Shown one piece after another: positions 35,785-49,200 of a stretch of 64,000 nt of DNA (within the stretch, counting starts at the first letter, position 1; the number at the start of each line of letters is the position of its first letter). This DNA is from Fratercula arctica (Eukaryota > Chordata > Aves > Charadriiformes > Alcidae). Below the pieces are notes generated by a model, which was given only the letters and a program-made list of their open reading frames with translations, searched no databases and was not told the origin of the DNA. The position numbers were made by a program, and so were the translations under genes. The DNA lies in NCBI GenBank assembly GCA_947846985.1, contig CANTUZ010000004.1, positions 51,747,672 to 51,811,671 of the forward strand, given 5' to 3'.

Positions 35785-35875
35785 TGTTCTCAAAATCTTT
35801 CCTAATCTTTTGTCTAGCATAACCTTAAATGCAGATCATTACTCTAGTGTTTTGCTTACTTTTTCCTTTACCCAA
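35785..35875 (-). mobile_element. Ancient CR1/L3-like scrap
   Basis: CAAAATCTTTCCTAATCTTT and AGCATAACCTTAAATGCAGA then TCATTACTCTAGTGTTTTGC follow the reverse-complement CR1 wording 'gaaaatctttcctaa...ctagcctaaatct...cattactcttgtc'. Strongly diverged and short, so older than the CR1 270 bp away; the two are separate insertions. Confidence 0.45.
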
Positions 35876-38800
35876 GCAGTTTGCTGAACTTTGGATCCTG
35901 CAGATTTGCTTCTTTTTCTTTAGGATGAGAAATCTGTGATAAAAGTCAGGGCCTCTAGTGCTGTCCTGTTTATTTACTGACCCCAAGAGAGACCCAATGG
36001 GGGGCACTGGGATCTTTGTTCCCCATGCTTATTCCAACATCAGTGCTCAGGCCTAAGAAAGGTCTAAGCAAGGCATCTGTAGACCTCTCCTGGGGTCTGA
36101 ACCAAGAGGTAGTGCTTTCCAATGTTCACTTTTGCTTGTATTTCTGATGGTTCTTGCTCTCAAAGCCAAAGGTTGCCACAGCTCTGGTCTGAGCTGGGGA
36201 GGGAAGGAAGAACTTTGCAGAGGTTTTTGTGTGATGCCATCACATGAAGTGCTAACAGAGCAGAGAGGCAGAAGAGGCAGTATGACATTTCTAATGCTGC
36301 TCTTGCACCTCTCCTTACAAGTCTGACCTGAACAGAAATCCTCCACTCAGGTGGGCCCTTCTTTTGGATTATATGAACGTTTATTTCAGCAAGAACATTA
36401 TATACAGATGGCAAGAGCAGTCACAAATTTCAAAGTCTGCACCAGCATTTTAAAGGCCCTTGAAATTCATTGTGGCAAGTGAAGATCCATTTTTAGGCAT
36501 TGAAAATTGCTAGTTATAAGGTTTTGATAATTTGGTGGCTATCATCTTCCATTTTGGATCACAAAAAAAAGAAAAAAAAAGGCCCCAAAGATCCATCTTA
36601 GTCTAAAGACAAAAAAGAAAGTTTGAGGAAAAATGCTTTCTATACTTGTAGGGACAATAAATACTGCTGTACACTAGGAGAAGACTTCCAGCCACCAATG
36701 ATGGATAGCACTTGTTTCTAGACAAGAGGGATAGTGATATACTAGATTTAGAAACAATGCCATTTTGATTACAGTCCTGCTTCTGTTCTCTACTTGAATT
36801 ATAATTTTAGTGGACACTATTTCAAGGCCTGCTGCAGCTAGGACTCAACAGCCAAGGCTCATCTCACGGTCACATGTCCCAAAAACGTGGAAAGGTAGCA
36901 TAAAACAGGGCCACTCTGGAACAAGGAGCACTTTTTTGCTGCTTCCCTTGCAGGTTGTTCTCCTACAGCCTGGCTAGGTTTGCTGTAGCTCCACTCTGAT
37001 GCATGTCATACGCCCTGGGGGTCCTAAATAAGAGCTGTTGCTTTGAGACATATCGAGATATCAAGTTGTTGTGGAAGGCTGTTGAGGAAGTGTGCTGGAG
37101 AGAGGATGTAATAACCAGGGTACATTTGGGCCTTATGAGGCTATACCAAAAATTTTCCATCAAAAACCTATGGGAGCATCAGTTGTTAATTAGATTTTGG
37201 CTTACGTGCCCCATTTAGCACACAGACTTCCTTTTGTAGGGTGATGTTGGAGAAGGGTAACACCTTTTCTGATAAAAATGCTTGGCAGGCATGCTTTTCC
37301 TTGCTGATTTGAAGGATGTCTCCAGTCTTCTCAGTGGTTAGAAAGGAATTTTCCTGTGTTTTGTTTCCATTAAGCTTTTATTCCAAGTGCTCCTGAGATA
37401 ATTCCCATCTAATCATTAGTGATGGGACTTGTTTGCTCTGGTAGTGCCTTGTAGATGCCCTGCTGAGGAGATATCAGTAAAGCATGATTCTGAAAGCAAG
37501 TTAGAAATGTGGTTTAGGTGTCAATACACCGAGGAGTGATATCGCAAGGATAAATCATTGCTGTACAAAAAAAAAAAAAAATAAAATCTGTGGTGGAGCT
37601 GGTCTTGCAATTGGACGAAGTTTTCCATGCTGAGCTGTGCTAAGACCCACCAACATCTCTTGTGCCAGAGGCTCAGCACAGGAGCACGTCACATCTGCCT
37701 GCCTCAGACCTGTCAAGAAGCGCTTGCTCATGTTCAGTTCAGTTCAATTAGTTGTTAATAAAAGATGTAGGCTATGTAGCCAAATATATATATTTACTCG
37801 TGAATCTGCAGCTTTTTAACAGATACCAAATCAGAGTGATTAGATTTATATTCCAGCACAAATCACTCAAAGGAATATGACCAGACAGTGAAGCTACAAA
37901 CTGGGAGTTCGGGTTTTCTTAATGATGGAGGTTTGGAAATCCAAAGAAGCTGGGAGCTCTGTTATAAAAACTATTGAGTATATGCAAAACTGACAGAATG
38001 AATTTAGTTGATTTAATCCAGATGTTTGCATTTTAAGTAAGGAAGAAGTGACATCAATGAAAATTTATAAGAGTAGTGAGAACATGCATAATGAGACACT
38101 GGAGAGAAGAATGTAAACCAGAAGTGTCAGGGAGGATTAGGGGTATGAGTGTTTTGCTCTATTAGTATGTATTGGTGCAGCCAACCATGTTTGAATTTCA
38201 ATTTGACATAATTTGGAAATGCATTGTATTGTAACACTTTGTTAGACTGTGTACTGGGGATTTCAAGAGAATTTAAAGGAATCAGGCGTTCCGATGCTAT
38301 TGAAATTCAGTGAGCCAGCTGTGGTGCTTCATAAGTTGTGGTGGTTGCACATGTCTTTTCCATAGGTCTTTATCAAGTACTACCCCAGTGACTTCAGCAT
38401 AGGGCTAGGGCTGTACTTCATTTTTTTTCCCCCAAACCTCAGCAGTTAGAAACATGACTTGCCCTTAACTTTTCCCACTGGGAAATGAGTCATTAAGTGC
38501 CAGTGTAGACCACTAATGCAGCTTTGCCTGTGTATCCGCAAACATTCCCTATGTTGCCAGCTGTCCCTGCAGCACAGACTGTATCGTCATTACATCAATG
38601 CCAAATTCAGACTTGAACCTGGAATTCAGGGCTTGTCATTGAGCCACCACCACTTGAGATACATTTCTTTGCTGGATCCCTGTTTATGGTGGGACCAAAT
38701 ACAATCTGGATGCTTTCAAGTCCTCCACAGCATCTCCCAATCCTATTTCATGCTTTTATTTCAATATGAAAATATCATCACTTGCCAGGATCCACTGTTT

Positions 38801-40133
38801 ATTATATTTACAAGTATTTTTCAGCTTTCCCATCTGATACACTCAGACTTGGGTAGACTTAAATAGGTATACAAAGGCATCTTATTATTATCTCTCAGGG
38901 AAGTTTTCTTTTGCTTTATATCCATATAAAGCATGACAACGGCCAGTGCCCGGGCAGGGAACAGAATTGGTCATCTGTGTTGTAAAGTTGCTCACACAGG
39001 CTGATCCTGCCTTTTGGCTTGCAAATTTGTTGAGGGACCTGGTCCAACAGATGTGTTTGGAATTATTTATCTTTTCTAGCTACTGAGTGGATAGTATAAA
39101 ATACAGACTAGACAAATGCACCAGAACTAATGTTCCCACTCCCAATGGCAGGATATAGTCTAGCTAATTCTGTGCTGTGATCAGATCCCGCTTTTGCTTT
39201 TACTTTTTTTCAGTCTTCATGCATTTTGTGTTCTTAGTTGCCTGGTCAACCAGTAAGAAAAAGGAGATTTCTCCCACCTAGAACACGTTATAGCCTGTCT
39301 GGTGGCTAGAATCTACAGTGTTGCCACACGCAATGGGAGATATGCATTTAGGGTGGAGGGGGAAACAAAGAAAATTTAAGAATATCAAAAATGATTAAGG
39401 TATAAACCACAGAAAGAAAAAATCTGAAGGAAAATGGAGGCAAATTTATGATGCTGAAATATTTCTGGTATCTGATATGTTTACGGTAACTTTAAGAGCT
39501 GGTATCTTTAAGTAAAAGATGCCATTTAACAACCAGGCCACATTTTAAAATAAATATTTTCTAGGAGACAGCTATGAAAAATGAAAATGAGCAAAGTCCC
39601 CAGGTGGTCCACCACCACCTCGACACTGTAGGGAGTTCTTCATGCTCCTAGATGCTGGGCTCTTCTGGACGTTTACCCAAGGCTTGAATTAGATCCTGGT
39701 TTGGACTGAAGTCGTCCTCCAGTTTCTTTGCTTCTGTCTTCTCCCTCAGCTGCTTACAAACCATCCGGAAGAGAAAAAGATATCTTCAGCTCAGTGCTAC
39801 TGTCTTTCAAAAGCTTTGAGGAGAATTACCGGGGAGACGAGGGAAGCACTGTCACTTTTTGGATACCACCTGAGGACTTTGCCTATACCTTCATTCTACT
39901 TCAGGAGTAGAAATCAATCCTGTGTCAAAGAAATATATAGATTTCTTCTAACAATTATAAGAAAATAATCCTCTCTGTTCTTTATATCTGGAAAGTGCAA
40001 CATAGCAGAGATTATTGGTACACATTGGACAGGTAAACCTTGCAGGACATGCTTACAGCAGTGCTCTGGGCTATATTAAAGTATTCTGTAGTTTAGATCA
40101 GTTCTTCATGTACTTCTGAGTTTCCTATTTGAG
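35876..40133. other. Non-coding stretch with no named gene
   Basis: No repeat family or coding homology recognised apart from an A15 run at 37567-37581 and the exon-like frame at 39750-39910. Short A-rich tracts at about 36560-36580 are simple sequence. Confidence 0.45.
39750..39910 (+). other. Acceptor-led open frame, possible terminal exon (unproven)
   Basis: TTTGCTTCTGTCTTCTCCCTCAG, ending at 39749, is a textbook splice acceptor. It opens in phase 1 into about 53 codons (AAYKPSGREKDIFSSV..., then SFEENYRGDEGSTVTFWIPP..., ending FILLQE) and a TAG at 39908-39910. The residue mix is polar and coding-like. I do not recognise the protein, no upstream exon is evident within several kilobases, and no AATAAA lies close downstream. 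It is the most exon-like unassigned frame in the window, but the evidence is only compositional. Confidence 0.17.
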
Positions 40134-40223
40134 TTCCCATCATTTAATTCCACTACGAAAGCCAATTTGCTTTCCAATTCCAATTCCAAATGCTTCCCAT
40201 CATTTAATTCCACTACGAAAGCC
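40134..40223 (+). repeat. Direct duplication: 30-bp perfect copies 60 bp apart
   Basis: A 30-base sequence starting TTCCCATCATTTAATTCCAC and ending ACGAAAGCC occurs at 40134-40163 and 40194-40223 with no mismatch. The 30-bp spacer contains smaller TTCCAATTCC repeats. Consistent with a recent local duplication. Confidence 0.95.
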
Positions 40224-43200
40224 GAAAATAAAGAACAACTGCAGAACTTGTTATTCTGTGGAGATTCCCATCAATTTAAATGGAATGGTAGGTTCTGATC
40301 CCGGATTACTAAGGACACTTGCTTTTGTGTATGCATTTGTTTTAGGCAATGAAAATACAGTTTGAAAGCACTAAGAGCAACTGCCTTAGATAAAAGCGTA
40401 TGAGCGATTGCCTGGAGAAACATTCAGCCACTCACCTGGAAAACACAGTGTTTAAAGCATTATTTTCACACCCACATTTGTCCATTTAGCCCAAGGCGTT
40501 AGAGACATTCGGTCCCCAAGATCTAGAGCAGTGATTGCAGGTTTTCGTTTTTCTGAGCAAGACTGTGAATATGATTGAGCTGAAGTAATTTTTGTGCATC
40601 TCTTGTCACAATTTTCATGACATAAAGCAACTTCTAGACCTACTTTAGTTCTATCTAGCAATTATTGGGTTGTTTATTCTTTTAACACATGACACTTCTA
40701 AGTACATCAAAGAAAACTGCAGCTATGCTACTGTACAGTCAGGTCTTTTCATCATTCTTCAGGAAGTCAACATATTTCTGGAGAAGAAAGATTGCCCACG
40801 AAGTCTTGTGAACCACTCAATATCCCAATGAAATGTTACTAATTTTATGTCAGTGTGACAGATCCTGGTCAGCACTAGCAAGCAATTAAAAAAAAAACTT
40901 TGGTAATTATAGACAGAGAATGCCACAATACTAAAGATATTTCACATAAGGCATTTGCCTTTCTGTTTTTTGTGTCCAATTTGCCTGTTTCTGAAATGAA
41001 ATCCATCTGGCATTCCTGCAGTATTTAACACTATTTCCAATCCCAGTGGGAAAGCATGGGGAATCCAGAAGCCCCATTATAAATGAGAACCAACATTGCT
41101 TCCAGAAACTGTCTCTCTTCATGTACAGGTTTTTTTTCCTGTTTGAGAGCACAAAGGTTTGTTTAGTTGAGTGACTGGACGCACAAGGTTTCACAGCCCA
41201 GTTAGTTAGAAATTGTTGAGATTCACTGTTCTTGCTGTGCAGTTTTTCTGCATTTTGAAGGGCAGAGAGGGGCAGGTTTTGAAAATTTTATATTCTTGTG
41301 CCCGTAAGTAAAGAGCACAGCAACTGTCCGCACCTCTGTTTAAACAGGGCTAGTGGAAATTACTTGAGTTTATTTGGAGGTTTACCATGTGATCATTCGT
41401 TTAACTGGAGGGCAATTAAGTAATCTGTCTCCTTTCTTACAATAATCTTTTCAGTGCTACCAAAAATGCTCAGTTATAGTTGTCTTTTGTAAGCACATTC
41501 AATTTCAGAGGTCATAAATCTGTAAATACTTCCCAAATTGCACACGATGCTGTATTCTGTCTGGCATCACTGGTACTTACAAGGTGGATGCTTTGGATTA
41601 TGATTTTTACTATCTGAAGAGGAAGTGAAGGGCCTAATACATCACATTTTATATAGCATCACTGTGAAATGTGAATTAAACTTATACTGTATTTTTGGTT
41701 ACTACTACAAATATTTTGCAACTGTGGGCACATGATGACAGTTTGTGCTAGTCCTTGTGTATCTTTTTTTGTAAGTGTACAGATGGTTATGCCGGACTAG
41801 ACCTGTAATAACGTCTGGTTCTATTTTTGACAGGAGGCAACAGCAGGTAAATGGGAATCAGCATGGAGGAAGATACGTTACAAAAGCTACCAAAGACTGT
41901 TTTCTTTGGCCACTGTGTTTGGAGTACACTCAGTATTGTTTAAAGCAGAGTATAAACATATGCAACACGTTTGTCAATGTTTCCAGTAGCTGTTTTGATG
42001 GCTAATTCTTTCTCAGCATTGTTTGGACATTAAATGGATGGCTGAGAAAGAAAAAAAAAAGGAAATTCAAAAATAGATTTATGCTTGAAAATTTTCTGAG
42101 CAATTTGTGAAGCGGGAAGTACCCTCCGCTTTGTAGCTGATGCATGCGCTTGAATGCAAAGTTGTGACTTGAATACTTTCCCCTTCCAAACCTGTGTTGA
42201 TCTCTTCTTTAGTAGCTATTTTCCATAACCGCTGGCTTTCTGCTGGGTCAGACAGAATGAGCTCACAGCTCATTTTGTATGGTACTCGCTTAAGAAGGGG
42301 AGGAAAGAAATTAAAATTCTAAGTTGCTGCAAGGTTTTGAACATGGTCTGCATGGCAACAAGGTGCATTGCGCAGCACACGGGTTTGGTGGGACAGCAGG
42401 TAAAAAATGATGTTTCTTTCTGTATTATTCACCAGTATTTCCATCCTAGACTTGAGAAACCACTTCTGTCAAAACAGGTTTCTGAAGTTCTATTTCACTT
42501 TTCAACCAGCAGCCAGTCTTTGATGAAACAACTGTTCCTCTAGAAAATGCCAAAACAGCCTCTACTTCTGATCTTGGTGAAATCTTGGGATAATGGATTC
42601 TTTGGATTTGAGTAAATGCATTGTTGTGTGTTATAATCAAATGTTCTTTAGCTCTTGTATCGTCAGAAAACATAAATGGGAACTCCTGCTTTTATTCACT
42701 GTTTGCTGTTATTTACAATCTCCCTTACTGAAACAGAACAGTTTTCATAATTTCATGTAATGTTAATCACTATGTTTTACTGTTCTGCCTTCAGTTGTTA
42801 TCTGAAGTCAAACTAGGTCATCTTTAAATCCCGGTTGCCTTGAAACTTCTTTTAAAGCAGGCACAGAATTTGCTTCTTTCAGATGCTTCAGTAGGAGATT
42901 TCAAGGGGAGACTGAATGCTTTTGCTAACTTTTAAGCCACTTGATTCTGATGTTGAGTCCTGGGTCTCAGGTGCATAGTTTGTGCTCTTATACTATGTGC
43001 CCTTGGTAACTGCTTGTTCTCTAATTTCTGAGTTTAAACTGCCCAAAGCAGAGAAGATAGAACAATAACTGACATTAATCCTTGTAGGCTACACGAAAGA
43101 GTAATCACAAAGCACTCACGACTGGAGGAAAAGAGGATGCAGATCAAAGTGCAGTGCTCAGATTCACAGAACTATTTGGTCGTGTAGGACTAAATCCCCA

Positions 43201-46200
43201 GAGGGACTCGGGTGACTCATTGCTATGCTAGCCACTGGAGCCACGGGTCATATGCCACTGAAATCCTCAAAGCACTTGCTCAGATCTTGCTGCCTGGTCC
43301 AAGAGATGCTGACACTTCTGCCAGCTAGCACTTAAATTACCCCCTAATTCAGGTGCCACTGAGTGTTAGGGAGCCTGACTTGCGACTGGAGGTTTTCAAA
43401 GCTGACTCACAGACATTCTCCAGTGTTGGGCCTCACACAAATTACAGCTGAGGACAGGACGTACTTACCCCAGTGCCCACAGCCTCAGGGCCTGGATGCT
43501 TTCCTTGAAGCCATGAGATTTCCTTTTAATTCTGCATTGGTCTCTGTTCCTAACACATCCCAGCTGTGTATTATAGGTTTTAGGAAAATCCTGTGTAGGA
43601 TCAGATCTGGTTTAAGACACCCAGATAGACCAACTCTTAACAAAACCACCCTAATGTGAGAATCCTGATGGAGCTTAGCTCCTGGGAGCAGAGAAGGGAG
43701 GTCACTGCCTGAACAACTGCACAAGTTCAGGGTACAAATGCCTCCCATTCAATATCGTGTCAAGTTTAGATGTCTCTGCATACATAAATAATTTTTCCTT
43801 CTTCCTGACCTTGTCCAGTCTAATCCCATCAGTTACTCCTACCCTCTCAGCCTTTATTCCTCCCATTCCCTATGGCTGCGGTACTCTACCTGCTATGGAC
43901 CTACATTTTCTAATTCAGGCCCCATGTTGGATGTATATATGAGATGTTCCAATAAAATCAGCGATCCAAACCCTCTAATGATGCAAATTGTCACAGCACC
44001 ATTGTTGGTAAAAGAGCTACGATAGCCTGTATTAACACTAGAAGTCATGCGCTTTAGCATCTCTGCATCAGAAGCCCTGTCATGAGAATTTAGCACCCTT
44101 AGAGCTATCCCTGCACATATCAGTTGTTAATTCATAACTACTCATTGAGTGTTGTTTGTACAATGGACCTTAAAGCTAATATTTCTGCTCTATTGTGAAT
44201 TCCAGTTACACTCATCATTAAAGAGAGCTCTGCCTTGCTGGGTACACAATTTATTTTTCCATCCCCTGTCATTTTACATTTGTCACTTCAAAGATCTCTT
44301 TGAAGCTGTGTTAGCTAATGACATAGAACCTCTCTGTGTACAACTCAGCAAGAGAAAAGCATATTAGGAAGCAGACAGGTTTGTTCCCAGCAGGAGGTTT
44401 GTTTTCTGGTTTTGCTTACAGTGGTAGAAAGGTTTTCCTCCGTTCTCAGGGATGGTACTGCTGTTTCATTCTCCGATTCATATTTCTGTCAAGTAAAGCT
44501 TCTTACAGATGGCATCCAGTCTGACACAACCATGTTAAAACTACCAAATTATCTGGAAGAAAAAATCCTTCAGTGTCTACATGTGTGTGTGCAGTCGAAG
44601 AGGTATTGTTTTAGCGAAAACAGTTAAAATACTTTTATTTTATTTTTTTTTTCTTTTTAAATGCTTATGGACACGTGTTCCCTGGGTATGTTTAATATAG
44701 TGCTGACTGAAAAATTTTAAATTTAATGGTTAAGTTACTTTCATTTTAAAATTAGCCAAGTCCTTTTCCGGAGTTGCTTTTTTTTTTCTTTCTTGAGTAA
44801 GGTGTTGTTGTTTCTGAGTTATTGGGTGAAATATGATTACTGACACACCAAACTAGCAACAGTAGCCTTGCTTTTGCCTTTTTCAGCTTTATGAGGACTA
44901 GTTTGTTAGACATATAGAGCTTTGGGGAGGCAGAATAACTGTTCTGTATCTGGATTGCTTTTCTTCTTTCTTTAAGATGCAGTGGGGGGACAAACTGCAA
45001 AGAGGCTGGTAAAAACGTGCTGTGGTAGTTATTGTCAGGCAGCATCACTACAGGGGGCCACCAGGAAAGGGGAAAAAAAAGTCGGCTTCAGAAGTCATAG
45101 GTAGAATGTATCTTGCAAATTGGGTTTGCACCAATGGGATGGATGGGGATACCAATATTAAAACCATACTGTAAAGGGAAGCACTTGTTGGCATGTATGA
45201 AACAAATGTGAAATTCCCATCAGCCAGCATGCTAATTTAAAGAAGGAGTATAGGTGCACCACCACTACAGTCATAGTCATGTTACGGGCAAAAAGGAAAC
45301 ACATGTAAAATCCCACATGTAAAGCCAATGTTTTCTTGCTATCATTGAAGTCTTAAGAGCCTCATCCAGGACTACTAAACTCCAAATTACTACAGAAGAA
45401 AAAGAAAATGAATATTGCCATACAGAAACAGTCTCAGTAACAACAATACAGTTAAAACTGTACTACACACTCTTTCTATTAACTACCCCTTTCCCTTGTG
45501 TTGTGCTCACTCTGATACAACCCTGATGCAACCATTACTGAAAGAACACTGATGTCATGCCAATGGTTTCTTTTTCCATGTTCTAAGATCCACTTGGAGT
45601 AATTTTTATGTTTGCTAACATGCTTTTGCACCTTGGTCTTCATTTGTCTGCAGCTCCACGTTACATCTGATCTTACTACACATGGTGCCTTTTATATATG
45701 CTGGATACTATTTCTTTGTTTTCTATGTTAGATTGGGGTTTTGTCCAGCTGCAGGTCTGCACTTCTCTAACTGACCATTGGTGAGTCATTTGTAGCCTTG
45801 GGGACAGCCTGTGTCCCATCTTTTATCATCCTATGCCCATACTCTACAAGTCATCCTGTGGTCCCTACACAGGAGACAGATAGCCTCTGCTATCAAACCA
45901 CGCCTGCACTTCTCTATGCTATAACATTATGTTGGAGTCATAAGTAGCTCATCCTACACAGAACAACTGCTTGTTACTACTGTCTATATAAAAGCTATGG
46001 TCTTACCATAAAAGATAAGCAAAAGTAAAATGAATTATGCATAGCTACCTCGTTGAAAGACAAATTGCTAAAGCGAGTAAAACCAAAGCTCTAAGCAGAT
46101 CAAGAAACATTCAGCTAAAACAAGCATGGAAAGCTTTAGTCCTGAGGTCTTGAGACCTCAGTACAAAGGCTTTGTACTCAGAGTACATGCGTACCTGAAT

Positions 46201-49200
46201 CAGTCTCTCAAATGTGGGTGCCCAAATTGCTCACTCTGGGTGTTTGAGTGCTTTTTGTGTTTTTCTTCTACTCAGATGAGTAGTTGCTGTGCAGGAGCAG
46301 CTTTGCTGCTGGATTTAAAATCAGACTCACCAATATGTGTCTCTGGGCTGGCCTGGAAATGCTGGTGGGAAACCAGGGACAAACTTGTGTTCCATGTAAG
46401 TAACCTGTGCTGGCCGCTCCTCTTGGGCAGCATGTGATGAAGCTGCAGATCCTACCTACCCACAAGCCACTGTCAGGGTGGCTGACCTCCAGCAGACATG
46501 ATGGCCCTGCATCTCCTGAGAAGGGTCCTAATGTTCCCTACTGCTCAGCAGATGAGATTTGCAGGTGAGCCGTGATTCAGGTTTCTGAGTTATGAAAAGC
46601 AAATGCAAAGTGTAAGGTCAGGTTGGCTCAGGGAGGAGTGAAAGTGGGTCTGGAATGGTTTCCCCCGACAGGCAATTTCAGGCAGTAATAATAAGTAAGA
46701 GTCCAGATTGTGCCAGTCATATGGGATACGTTGGTTTATTGACAGATTAACTATTAAAGAATTATAAAACTATATACATTGCATAGGGACTGAGTACTCA
46801 CTCACTCCTGAGTTTGCTGGCCAGGCTCTCAGTCACAAGATGAGGGGGACTCCCATAACTTGCTGAATGGTTTTTCAGATTACACTTCACACCTTGCTTG
46901 GGCAAAGCACCCTTTTATTTTTTTTTTTTTTTCCAAATTCAGTGTTATTAACACACAGTTGACCATATTTATGTGTTCTTGTTCCTGAAGAATCCAGGTG
47001 AAGCTGATTTTTGACTACTTTTTAACTTCTTTCTTGAGAAATTTGGTATCTGTGATATACTGTCTTTGGTAGTCACAACACCACTCATACAATATCTTTT
47101 CATCATCTCATATACACTTCTTGTGGTGTCCCATCTGCACTAATCAAGGGTATGGTTAAATTTAAATTTATTTGTATGGAGAGAAAATGCAGTACATGAC
47201 TTCTCTTCTAAGCTGAGTTGGCTCTACATATACAAAACGGCATTATTGTGGTATGTTCAGGTCCAAAGAAATTGATGCTTCCTACATCATTCACTGATTA
47301 AAAAACCGCCTTAATATACTGACACAGGAAAAGGAGACATCAGAGCTCGAATCCACATCCTGGGAGGGAATACTCTCTCCAACCTTTTTCTGTTCTCCAA
47401 ATCCTTATTAGACTTCTGGAAGTGAAACACATACAATTGCTGTGAAGTTTTAAAGTGGAACCCTAGAGAATTTCATATCACATGGTATAAAATGTCCTGA
47501 AGGTGCAAAGCAGGACTCGAGGTGTCAAGCAGCCTGATTTTTTCACACATAGGCATTCACAAGGGGAAATTTTTGTTTTCCAGACACGATGTCCCCAGAA
47601 GTTTTGATATTTTCTACACTAAACTATTCTTTGTAATAATACAGATGGCATTAAAATCCTTTAAAAAAAAACCCAAACAAGAAAAAACTTCAAAAGCCAA
47701 ACCCCAGGAAAAAGATATTTTATGATTTTACTGCACTTGAAATGGTGAAAAAGACAGTTTTCCTCCATCAGTTTAAAGTTGTGTCAGTGGAAATCTGACT
47801 CTCATGTCTACAAAAACATTCCAATTAAATTTTTTACTTTTCTATCAGACTGTGATAACGTTGTTCTTTCCATTGATTTCAAAAGACTATTCTTCCATGT
47901 CATTTGATATGGCTACTCTACTCCCCAAAAGGCAAGGACATATTTATTATGTTACCTGTTTCTTTGTTCGTACCTCAAAGTGTCATATTCCCTATTTGAT
48001 TGACTTACTGGTCTTTCCAGTAACATGGTTAAGATGATGGGAGGAAGAGGGGAAATGGAACTGTGAGGGATTGGGCTGCAGACAGAGATATTTTGGACTA
48101 AATTATAGTAATTCAGGGTCTGGTCAAGTATGGGACTACTTCAGTAAAAGTGTCCCACTGTGGCAATTCTGGACCGGTCTAAATCACAGTTGTTTGGGGT
48201 TATATGAATGTCTTGCATGAGACAATGAGATGCTGCTATATTGCTGTTTTTCCACCATTCCAGTGAGTGAACATGTTTTGCCATTTCTGTTGCCTTCATT
48301 TAACAGGGACAGATAGAGGCAGAAGAAACAATTTAAGTGAGGAAACAATCATTATGACTCAGTGCGTGTACGGTAGCAAGAAATTTCAGTAAGAGCACAA
48401 AGGCACCAACTATTGAAGGAGCAATTACAGGAGGTACTGTGATCCCCTGAGTGGAGGGAAACTTGGTCTCCAATTAGTACTGTCTCTGATTTGGACAGGG
48501 ATTTAAAACAACCTTTGCAGAGACTGAGCAAATCAGAAGTGTGCTTTGGTGGCACTTTCCCAGTACGGTCTGAAAAACTTGTCTCATTATAAATGATGTA
48601 AATGGTCATTAGCAGAGGGGCAAGATCCCGCTGTTCCCAGGGAAATGAGTTAACCAAAATGCCATAGCATTATTCTCCCTCCATGAATTTGAAGATGATG
48701 AAATTCGGAAGATGCTGGTTGTTGGAGTTGTGGTGAATCTGACAACTGCAGCCTGGCATCTTGTGGCTTTTCTTCTTTGACTGTTTCCTCTGAACTTACC
48801 TGCAATTATACATAGTTTACAAGGAATGTCTCAAGCAGAACATAGAGGTAAGACGTTTGTTTTCATACAAGGCTTATCACTCTTGTTACTGTTCTTCCCA
48901 TGTGTTTGATGTGAATTGTCAGAAAAATTAAGCAGCAAAAATTAACTGACTCAAACATTTTGCATAGGAGGATGTCAGAGGATGTGCCCTCTCATCACTG
49001 TAGTACACTCTGCTTAGTACAGACTCTTCCTCTGATCACCAACGTGTTTAAGAAGTCCCTCCTTTGTGGTTTTTTTATAATAAAGTGAAGATGCATGAGA
49101 GAAATCAAGACTGCATGAAATGCTGATTGGTTCAGACTTAGACTTAAACTAGCAAGGTGGATTCTTTCCTGACACCTACCTTAGCAATGACTTGGAACCC

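Noticed and set aside
44752..45048. 98-codon minus-strand frame starting MMLPDNNYHSTF
   Set aside because: No family resemblance and no splice context; likely chance.
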